Of a stretch of 64,000 bases of DNA, positions 57,297 through 64,000 are shown piece after piece (positions within the stretch are counted from its first letter, which is position 1; each line of letters starts with the position of its first letter). The stretch is from Rhizodiscina lignyota. Its lineage: Eukaryota; Ascomycota; Dothideomycetes; Aulographales; Rhizodiscinaceae. Location: the NCBI GenBank assembly GCA_010015805.1, contig ML978124.1, positions 806,001 through 870,000 of the forward strand, given 5' to 3'. The notes under the pieces were generated by a model. The model ran no database searches, had not been told where the DNA came from, and worked only from the letters and a program-made list of their open reading frames with translations. Both the position numbers and the translations under genes were made by a program.

Positions 57297-58665
57297 TCAC
57301 TTGGTCTTCCTGGATACTTCCTCAGATAGCTGAAAAGGACACCAGTGCTTCTTCAGAATCGACTCTCCACTCCCAGCGCCTTTACCCTTAACCTTTGAGA
57401 GGACACGAAACAGGAAGTCATTTGGATACTGTTCCCCATCACTTTGCTTCAGCTGACTCATGTCGAAATCCACAGCGAACTTCTCAGCAAGTATCTCCAG
57501 CAGCGGATCCTTCTCTGGGAGGCTACTGTAGGCCTTTGTCACCGACTTCAATGAGAGCGCCTGTCCATCTCCCTGACCGAGTCTCACGTGTGTCCACAGC
57601 ACTTGGAGGACGTCTCGCTTAAGTTGCAGCACATTGAACGTGTCGGAGAAGACGTAGAGGTTAAACAGGAGGTCGTACGGCCACTGTGATGCTTTTTTGT
57701 GTCCTTTGTCGTCAACAAGGCAACGAGAATGGAGCCACTCGAGGAAGTAGGCAAACGTCTCGGGGTCCGTATCTAGCTCAACAGTGTTTTCCGTTGATTC
57801 TCTGGTGCCCCCGTTGAACACGCCTTCGAAGTACGGCGAGACTGCGCAGAGGAATGACTTCCATACCAGGAACGGCTTCTTCTCGGAGCCCACGACAACA
57901 GTCACGGGCTCAAGATTATCATATCTGGTTTGCGTCAGTATCTTCAATCCGATACACTTTCGAAGTCCCTTACCGAAGAGTGGGCCTGTACACTAAGTCC
58001 GTATCGTCGGAACGTTTACGCTTCACTGTGCCTGGTTGTGTGGTCTGCGGAGATGGAGGCGGAGCAGCTGCAAATGGACTGATTGAGTTCGCGTTGCTGA
58101 ACAGAAGGCTACCAGAGGGTACGGTAGCTTGAATAGGTGTTTTTGCGCTTCCTCCAAGTGAGCCGCTGTTACTCAGGGTGTTGCTAACATTGCTGCTGTT
58201 GTCGGGCGAGGTGTTGTGAGCAGCAAGATATGGAGTGGTCCCAAGGACACCGCTCTCTTTCCAGTTACGAAATATGGCACTGCTGCTCCGCTGGTCTTTC
58301 TGTAATGACGTGCCAAGAGCACCAGAGCCCGGTGTGAAGGGGCCGGATTGGGACGACGAATTGGAGTTGCTGGAGGATTCTTGTCGAGGTGGGAAGGTTT
58401 GTGGGATGCCACCACGACCTCTTGGGGTGCCACCACGGCCTCTGGGGCTGCCACCACGACCTCTGGGGTTGTCATGGGCGGGTGTCTGTTGCGGCATGGC
58501 AGCGAGGACCGCGGAGCCACTGCCAAGGTTGCTTGGGTTGCTGTTGTTGGTGTTGTTGTTCGGCGCGTTATTAGATGACGAAGTATTTACAGCGCTGGCG
58601 AAATGCGCTGCACATGGCCAGGCAGCACCGCAGGAACTGCAGTAGGATGGAGCGCGACTAGCCAT
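57297..58665 (-). CDS. RGG-repeat BTB/POZ protein, paralogue of the FG-repeat BTB gene
   Basis: Two exons, 58665-57974 and 57924-57297, give 439 residues. The N-terminal Cys/His motif CSSCGAAWPCAAH matches the neighbour's CAICGATHPCGAH. An Asn/Ser-rich stretch and three PRGRGG units (~73-93) follow, then Ser/Pro/Asn-rich text and KRKRSDD, a possible nuclear signal. The intron (GTAAGG...ACCAG) joins RPTLR to YDNLEPVTVVVG, the same junction as in the paralogue (RPTHQ/FENLKPVT). The BTB domain follows: FLVWKSFLCAVSPYF, YFLEWLHSRCLVDD and a C-terminal helical part with LPEKDPLLEILAEKF. There is no Nup98-like linker and no charged tail. Function is unknown; RGG units suggest RNA or protein binding. 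Confidence 0.8.
58410..58475. repeat. 21-bp tandem repeat encoding PRGRGG units
   Basis: Three copies of a 21-bp unit containing ACCACGACCTCTGGGG or close variants encode PRGRGGS, PRGRGGT and PRGRGGI on the minus strand. Copies differ by one to three bases. Confidence 0.85.
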
Positions 58666-59242
58666 TGTGCAAAGTGGATGAAAATGAGTTTGCAGAATTG
58701 GCCGAACGCGTTGGAGCAACGATGAGATTGGTAGTGAAGTGAAGAGGTAGAGGTTGATGGTGAGTGAAAGAAGGTAAGAGAGCTTTAGTTTAAGGAGAGT
58801 GCTCAAGAGGCAATAATATACTTCGAGGCAGGAACGCGGCCTTGGCGCGCCAAGATCGGTTCCTCGAAGTGATATGTTAACAAGCCGCAGTCTATTGTTT
58901 GAATAGTGTGCTTTGAATAACAGAGACCGATATTTCAACCGCATGACTCCCTCTTGGTACAGAAGGGCGGCAAAGGCCCAATAACGAAACTTGACGAGCT
59001 CGTGGAGCAATTGACTTGTAATAAGACTCCTGCAACCTGCCATTGCACTTCTCACCTGCTTTCCCTCTCATGCTGCATAATAATTGGTACTAAGACACAT
59101 CCCCTTTAGAGCGTCTCGTCCCTACCAGCTCTGTACACTGTCGGGAATCCTTACGTCTCGAATTCTACTTCTATTCTTACGAACTCCGTCCTTATGTTTC
59201 ATTCCTCGGCTATCCCCTCCACTCTTCTATCAATTCATCCAC
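58666..59242. promoter_or_regulatory. Promoter region of the RGG/BTB gene and 3' flank of VTC1
   Basis: 577 bp. It contains a nested palindrome at 58820-58870 (separate entry), about 155 bp upstream of the RGG/BTB start codon. Frames here have no family match. Confidence 0.5.
58820..58870. repeat. Nested palindrome upstream of the RGG/BTB gene
   Basis: The outer arms ACTTCGAGG-CAG-GAAC and GTTCCTCGAAGT pair over 12 bases apart from a 3-nt CAG bulge on the left. Inside them sits CTTGGCGCGCCAAG (58841-58854), a perfect 14-bp palindrome. Such structure fits a dimeric factor site or a hairpin. It could equally be the relic of a small inverted-repeat element. Confidence 0.75.
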
Positions 59243-59735
59243 CTACTTGTGGCTTCCACCTGCTCCCGTAACCCTCAACACGAAATTCACAATCACCGCC
59301 GCCAACAGCGCAACCGCTAGCACCGTCGGCCCAAAGCGGTCATCGAACCCTCCTTGGCCTCTCACCCGGATGCTCCTCGCGCGCCAATGGAACGTGAACA
59401 AGGCGTACACCATCGCCGCCATGGCGACCAGCGTGAAGAGGCCGGCGCTGATCTGGCCGACCTTGTCGCCGAAGTTGAGCAAGCCGATGGCCAGGCCACC
59501 CAGGATGACGGTGAAGTTGAGCCAGGAGAGGAAGGTACGCTCGTTAGCGAAGAAGACTTTTGGCTCGACGCGGGTGGGGAGGGCGATGCGCTTGCCTGGG
59601 AGGGGAGTTAGCTCGATCGTGGAAGAGCTCGTAGAATTGAAGCACAGGAATGATTGAGGTAGGGGAAATCATTTTCCTGGAGCTAGAACAGCTTATCATA
59701 CCTGGAGCAGCCTGGAGCAAAGGTTGGCTTGACAT
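59243..59735 (-). CDS. vtc1: Vacuolar transporter chaperone subunit Vtc1
   Basis: Two exons, 59735-59702 (34 nt) and 59595-59243, give 128 residues, close to yeast Vtc1 (129). The intron (GTATGA donor, GAGCTAAC branch site, CCCAG acceptor) joins [12 protein letters not shown] to [19 protein letters not shown]. The rest is the DUF202 membrane module with three helices: [39 protein letters not shown] and [20 protein letters not shown]. The basic residues of PTRVEPK and ANERTF line the polyphosphate channel in the family. Vtc1 is the small membrane subunit of the VTC complex, which makes polyphosphate from ATP and moves it into the vacuole. The gene is divergent from the dynein light chain gene. 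Confidence 0.96.
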
Positions 59736-60118
59736 GATGGGCAGTGACGAAAAGCTCTGAAGTGGGGGTGCTGAAGGTGAAGATGGAGCTTCGAATGACG
59801 TCCTGGAGCTTCGACCGTTTGCCTGAAGCTCAATTGAGATACCGGATACTCAAACAGACTCAATTGAGCAAAGAATAGAGATACAGAGGTCGTGTGCGGT
59901 TAAAACGAAGAGGCAGCGGAGGCGTCACACGGGATGGGAGGAGGTGCTCTAAGTGGCTCAATCCCGGTCGCCCCGCGCAAGGTTTTGCAGGGTGGAGCTT
60001 CCCGTGATCGTCAACACCATCCCGCTCTTGCCAAAACAAACGCGAACATCATCACAACTTCTACAACTCCACACAATCGCGTCAAAAGCTTTCACATTTT
60101 CCAAATCCACAATCAACC
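59736..60118. promoter_or_regulatory. Bidirectional promoter between vtc1 and the dynein light chain gene
   Basis: 383 bp separate the two divergent start codons. I looked for a PHO4-like CACGTG core, which would fit phosphate control of vtc1, and saw none. No other gene fits here. Confidence 0.5.
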
Positions 60119-60612
60119 ATGGCACCAACGCCCGTAAGGCGGCCCACAGGTAACCCCCAAATTCCAGTTTTAGACACGCTAACAAATTTCCTACGCAAAA
60201 GCCCCTCTCAGAAACGCGCCTCAGGCAAATCGCAACCGACGCGTGCGAATCAACCCTCGGCTCGCAGAGCGAGTACGTGCACTCCAGCACGCCCTCCTGG
60301 AACAGCAGCATCATCAACAAGATCCTCGAAGCGCTCATCTCCGAGACCGCGCCCGCCAGAAAAGACCAGCCGCCAGCGTGGAAGTTCTGCGTCAACAGCA
60401 CCATCATCCAGCACCCCGAGGCGGTGAGGGCTGGGGAGGAGGACGATGAGGACGAGAAGGAGGGCAAGGGGCGGGGCAAGCGCGGCATGCATGCGGCCAG
60501 CGGGGCGTACTGGAATAACGAGAAGGATGGGATGTGGAACTTTAAGTTTCAGGGGGAGGAGCAGTTGGGGATGGATGTGGTGGTGACGATTATGTGGATC
60601 TCGGCGATTTGA
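60119..60612 (+). CDS. Tctex-type dynein light chain
   Basis: Two exons, 60119-60133 (15 nt, MAPTP) and 60202-60612, give 141 residues. The intron has a GTAAGG donor, a CGCTAAC branch site and a CAAAAG acceptor. The Tctex-1 fold is clear: LRQIATDACESTLG, then TPSWNSSIINKILEALISE, the central strand AWKFCVNSTIIQ, GAYWNNEKDGMWNF and the final strand VVVTIMWISAI. The typical length is ~113; the extra residues are an acidic/basic loop (EEDDEDEKEGKGRGKRG) inserted before the last two strands. The protein is a light chain of cytoplasmic dynein, bound to the intermediate chain and to cargo. The start is supported by the downstream splice, which leaves only five residues in exon 1. Confidence 0.92.
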
Positions 60613-61098
60613 GGATGCGTCAGCACGAAGGAGAATGAGAGAGATGTTGGTGGCCATCTACGTTGCGGCAATCCCGGGTGGATGGTCTCCGCAACGAAGT
60701 TGACGGTGGGATACTAGGGCGTCTTGGAAATTTGTGTGCATAGCAAGGAGCTTCGGCGCACATATCTACGTCATCTGGAATTTCGGTACATTCGACAAAT
60801 AAATCTACCCCTCCAGGTGCTTTGTCACTCATTGTACCGCTGCCTGTTCTCTGTTGGGTGATGCTAACCGCTGGAACCACCCAAGATATTCTATATTTCA
60901 CTGCCACAATCACGATCACCCTCAGTAATTATGAGAAGACTGGAAGTCTGTTTCCAAACTTGGCGCTGACAACAGCTACATCCTTTTGATAGAGCTACTC
61001 TCTATTGGAATTGAGAGAACGGAGGCTCGCTCGCTCCAAACGTCGATACCAGGACATAAGAGGAATGCCGCCCCCGGAAGAAAAGGAGAGCAGAGAAG

Positions 61099-61257
61099 AT
61101 GGCGACGGAGGACGCTACACTGTCGCGATTAGAGGATGGAGAAGAACTGACAGCCGAGGACCACAAGATTCTAGATGCGAGAGCCAAGAGGCTCGCTGCT
61201 GACCGGGAAACCCACAAGAAGGCAGCAGAGAAAAAGAAAAAGGCAACAGCATCGTGA
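61099..61257 (+). CDS. Possible small Lys/Glu-rich protein
   Basis: An ATG-to-TGA frame of 52 codons beginning MATEDATLSRLEDGEEL and ending in a Lys/Ala-rich helix (RLAADRETHKKAAEKKKK). The composition is typical of a soluble charged helix rather than random sequence, and a second frame on the same strand covers the same bases. It could be a real small protein or the last exon of something undetected. I recognise no family. Confidence 0.25.
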   Translation: MATEDATLSRLEDGEELTAEDHKILDARAKRLAADRETHKKAAEKKKKATAS

Positions 61258-61754
61258 ATTGCGTGATTAGAAGGTCGAGTTCTCTCCGAGCTCTGATGTC
61301 AAAAGGCTGACCAGATCATATTGACAGACTACTTCGCCAGACAGGTTATCCTCAGCACCAGTTCCTCAGATGAAAACCTTTGACTGAGAAGAAAGCATGG
61401 AGGAAATAGTTACACAACCATAAACCCTTAGTGTCACTATTCCACAGGCATGGAAACATGCTCATGTCAATTGCAGGAACGTCATTGTCCTCAGGCTTCG
61501 TGATGGAACCGATGGCCTCGATCACTGGAATCCATTCTTAGGTCGGTGCCTAGTTCATTTAGTTCGCATTGCGTAAATATTATGCAGTATCAAAATCATC
61601 GAGCCTGCAGAGATTGGAAGATTCCGCATCATTCTCCGGAGCTGCGGTCTAGTCGAGAGTGATAGAGACTACCGGGCGCTGACATTACATAGCGGACCGA
61701 ATTTACTCAGGCATTGTTGAGGCCATAGCCAAAAGCCATGAAGTGGAAAGATAC

Positions 61755-61794
61755 TATCCCATGCTTGCCGGCCAAGACCGGCAGGCATGGGATA
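61755..61794. repeat. 17-bp imperfect inverted repeat (hairpin)
   Basis: The arms TATCCCATGCTTGCCGG and CCGGCAGGCATGGGATA pair at 16 of 17 positions, and the mismatch would be a G-U wobble in RNA. The loop is CCAAGA. Such a strong hairpin in an intergenic region could be a terminator-like or structured RNA element, or a relic of a short inverted-repeat transposon. Confidence 0.75.
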
Positions 61795-61839
61795 AGAAAT
61801 CTGTGGACATTTTATCCTAACTCTTGGCATGACCACTAA

Positions 61840-62010
61840 CATTTAGGAATTCAAGCAATGCATATTATAAAAATTGAACATAAATTAGCTTCTAGACAAT
61901 TTTACTGTAATCTGGAATTTCTGGTAATGTTTCTAATAAATTCTGTCTATGTGTTGTGGTGGAATAACTATCTTCAGTATTCTAAACTCTCCACAAACTA
62001 TTATCTCATA
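61840..62010. other. AT-rich patch of unknown origin
   Basis: About 170 bp are visibly much richer in A and T than the flanks, with TAATAAAT-like runs. AT-rich patches in fungi often mark RIP-mutated transposon remnants, but I see no recognisable element here. Confidence 0.45.
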
Positions 62011-62290
62011 CCTACCGGTGAACCCGGTCCGGGAACTCAACCTTGTCTATGCCTTGATACCGCCAATATGACCAGCAATCGTGCTCGGCTGCTCGAAAAC
62101 GGCTAGTCCTAAGCTCGATAAAGCTGCGCGATCAACGCTGGAGAAGTGCAGGTACGATCGCAATGTAACGCACCGGCACCACATTCTCCTCTTCTCGAGC
62201 TCAAGCTCCGCATCATGATATACCAGCCACCATGGCTCATATCATGGAAACATTCTCCAGGTACCATTGCCTGCGACAATCCAGTCTGAA

Positions 62291-64000
62291 ATGTGGTCGA
62301 AAAGTGGAATTGTAGCTGCAGTACAGCTTTCCGCCTTTGTTGCTGCTGCCCAGCAATATGGCAGACCATTTCTCTCGGGCCCTGGGTCGAAGAGCCTGAT
62401 TCCTGGATGGTCCTTACAATCCTCTGCAAAGACAGGAAGCATCTCGAGTGTCTCTCATCCGAGTGTAGATACCTCGTCGTGGTATAACATTGGCCCAAGA
62501 GCCACAGTTTTTGGTGGTCTCCTCGACGCTGGCGTTTATACCGATACTCAACTTTGGTACCACACAAATTTAGTCACAACACCAGACTACTCTGAATTCG
62601 CTGTGCCTTGGATATACCGACATGAGTTCTCCCTCTCCACAGGAAAGGGCTCGCACTACTTCCTCATCACGAACGGCATAACCTCTAAAGCGGACGTTTA
62701 TCTCAATGGTCACGAGATTGCCTCCAAGCTTGTCCAAGCCGGTGCCTACGGAGGTTTAACATTCGACATTACCAATGCGGTTGGCAAAGAGAATGCATTG
62801 GCAATCCAGGCGTACCCAACGGACTACAACTTGGACTTTGCACTCGGATTCGTTGATTGGAATCCTTACCCACCAGACAATGGCACAGGCGTCTGGAGGG
62901 ATGTCTATGTCAAAGAAACTGGCCCGGTTGCTCTGGGATCCTTGAGGATTGTGACCGACTACGCAGGTGGTAGTGTGGAAAAAGTCAATGTGATGTTGAA
63001 GGTAGCTGTCACGAATTTGGAAGACGAATCTGTGACGGTGAAGTTCGCTGGTGCAATTGAGGACGAAAGCGGGAGCAATATCGGAAAGCCTTCCACAGTG
63101 CTGAAACTATCTCCTCATGAGAGTAAGACTGTCACATTGTCTACTTCAGTCAGCCATCCGAAGATCTGGTGGCCAAAACGCTGGGGCGGTCAGCCTCTTT
63201 ATGCGGCTCAAATTTCTGCTACGGTTGGCAAGGGGCTTTCAGACATCACCGAGAAGCGTAATTTTGGTATCCGCCACGTCACTTCTCATGTCAACGAGCA
63301 TAACGATACCATCTTCGCTGTCAATGGCCATCCATTCCAAGCCATCGGCGGAGGTTACTCTCCAGACATGTTCCTCCGCTGGGATTCTACTAGGTTTACC
63401 ACAATAGCTCAGTACATGCTCGACATGGGTCTCAACACTTTGCGTCTGGAAGGCAAATCAGAGCACCCAGAGCTCTACGACATCGCAGACCGTCTAGGCC
63501 TTATGATCATGCCAGGCTGGGAGTGCTGTGACAAATGGGAAGGCTGGTCTTACAATGATGAAGTCAGCGGTGTTCCTTTGTGGAATGCGAATGATTATCA
63601 AACTGCAAACCATTCAATAAGACACGAGGCGGCCATGATGCAAAGCCATCCTTCAATACTTGCTTTCCTGGTTGGTAGCGACTTTTACCCCAACGACGCC
63701 GCGACGGCCATATATGTGACGGCACTCGACGACTTTGATTGGCAAAACCCAATCATCTGTTCTGCGGGCAAGTTGGGCTATCCGAAGCTCTTAGGACCAA
63801 GTGGAATGAAGATGGTTGGCCCGTACGACTGGGTTCCGCCAGACTATTGGTATACTAAGCAACTCGGTGCAGCTTTCGGCTTCGGCTCTGAGCTCGGTGC
63901 AGGTGTCGGCACGCCTGAGAAGAGGAGTTTACAGCGCTTCCTCACCGAGAGTGACCAGAACGACCTGTGGCAACACCCAGACAAGACTCTTTACCACATG
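62291..64000 (+). CDS. Secreted GH2 exo-beta-D-glucosaminidase, cut by right window edge
   Basis: From ATG 62291 the frame is open for 570 codons to the last base, so the C-terminus is missing. A signal peptide is likely (about residues 1-20, a hydrophobic run then AAAQQ). The jelly-roll and Ig-like domains occupy ~40-330, followed by the TIM barrel: HPFQAIGGGYSPDMFLRW and LDMGLNTLRLEGK. GH2 enzymes usually have an Asn-Glu acid/base pair. Here the matching motif is LVGSDFYP with Asp464, and GSELGAG supplies Glu534. The 70-residue spacing and the Asp match the exo-chitosanase subgroup typified by CsxA, whose pair I recall as Asp469/Glu541. The enzyme would release glucosamine from chitosan ends outside the cell or in the wall. 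No intron is seen in this part. Confidence 0.9.
   Translation, partial: MWSKSGIVAAVQLSAFVAAAQQYGRPFLSGPGSKSLIPGWSLQSSAKTGSISSVSHPSVDTSSWYNIGPRATVFGGLLDAGVYTDTQLWYHTNLVTTPDYSEFAVPWIYRHEFSLSTGKGSHYFLITNGITSKADVYLNGHEIASKLVQAGAYGGLTFDITNAVGKENALAIQAYPTDYNLDFALGFVDWNPYPPDNGTGVWRDVYVKETGPVALGSLRIVTDYAGGSVEKVNVMLKVAVTNLEDESVTVKFAGAIEDESGSNIGKPSTVLKLSPHESKTVTLSTSVSHPKIWWPKRWGGQPLYAAQISATVGKGLSDITEKRNFGIRHVTSHVNEHNDTIFAVNGHPFQAIGGGYSPDMFLRWDSTRFTTIAQYMLDMGLNTLRLEGKSEHPELYDIADRLGLMIMPGWECCDKWEGWSYNDEVSGVPLWNANDYQTANHSIRHEAAMMQSHPSILAFLVGSDFYPNDAATAIYVTALDDFDWQNPIICSAGKLGYPKLLGPSGMKMVGPYDWVPPDYWYTKQLGAAFGFGSELGAGVGTPEKRSLQRFLTESDQNDLWQHPDKTLYHM

Larger units (their letters stand above)
60613..62290. 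other. Intergenic, with hairpin and AT-rich patch
   Basis: 1.7 kb. It contains a possible 52-codon frame (61099-61257), an imperfect hairpin (61755-61794) and an AT-rich patch (~61840-62010) clearly different in composition from its surroundings. The remainder before 62291 is the GH2 promoter. Confidence 0.5.

Noticed and set aside
62109-62567. 152-codon minus-strand frame
   Set aside because: Antisense to the start of the GH2 gene, whose signal peptide and domains are clear.
1-64000. CRISPR arrays, rRNA, tRNA genes and intact mobile elements
   Set aside because: I looked for spaced direct repeats, tRNA-like TTCGA arms with matching stems, reverse transcriptase or transposase motifs and long terminal repeats, and saw none that hold up. 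A scanning program could still find a tRNA that I missed.

Overview
The window comes from a filamentous ascomycete (Pezizomycotina; a Dothideomycete is my best guess from general gene style, not from any decisive marker). The evidence is short GT-AG introns of about 50 to 210 nt with CTAAC/CTGAC-type branch sites, and lineage-typical families: a HET-domain protein, a Zn2Cys6 regulator, fungal Pex26, a DUF7702-like membrane protein, VTC1 and BolA/Aim1. GC content is moderate, genes lie on both strands, and I recognise no intact transposon, tRNA, rRNA or CRISPR array. Two genes run off the edges: a MET2/CysA-type acetyltransferase on the left and a GH2 exo-glucosaminidase on the right.

Layout. 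1-3.8 kb: the acetyltransferase N-terminus (-), a small F-box-like gene (-) and a BolA-like Fe-S protein (-). 3.8-12.5 kb: almost 9 kb in which I find no convincing gene, with a CT microsatellite and scattered GTACCTC motifs, leading into a PP1-targeting CBM21 protein (+, 12.5-14.9 kb). 16.2-17.1 kb: an EBP-type sterol isomerase (+). 17.8-20.6 kb: a RING/3xZZ/SH3 protein (-). 21.5-28.9 kb: a dense run of RNA, ubiquitin and peroxisome genes: NOSIP (+), PARN-like deadenylase (-), Pex26 (+), and the splicing factor Rds3/PHF5A (-) sharing a promoter with pinin (+). 29-33.8 kb: an MDR oxidoreductase with microexons (-), a WW protein (-) and a seven-TM-like membrane protein (-). 34.2-37.6 kb: a HET protein (-) divergent from a Zn2Cys6 factor (+). 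38.4-46.1 kb: a 2,540-residue USP34-type deubiquitinase (+). 46.7-53.2 kb: an isochorismatase hydrolase (-) and a CutA/Cid1-type nucleotidyltransferase (+).

54.6-58.7 kb holds what I consider the most unusual locus: two tandem, divergent paralogues (-). Each has a small Cys/His N-terminal motif, a low-complexity middle and a C-terminal BTB domain, joined across an intron at an equivalent position. One carries GFGSGN repeats followed by a stretch resembling the Nup98 linker; the other carries PRGRGG repeats. After this come VTC1 (-) divergent from a Tctex-type dynein light chain (+), a 1.7 kb gap with an imperfect 17-bp hairpin and an AT-rich patch, and the GH2 gene.

Most genes are housekeeping and unrelated to each other. 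Several lie in head-to-head pairs with 380-520 bp between start codons, suggesting shared promoters. Gene models were assembled by hand from reading frames and splice signals. Coordinates of exon joins are inferences that keep the frame open; RNA data would settle them.
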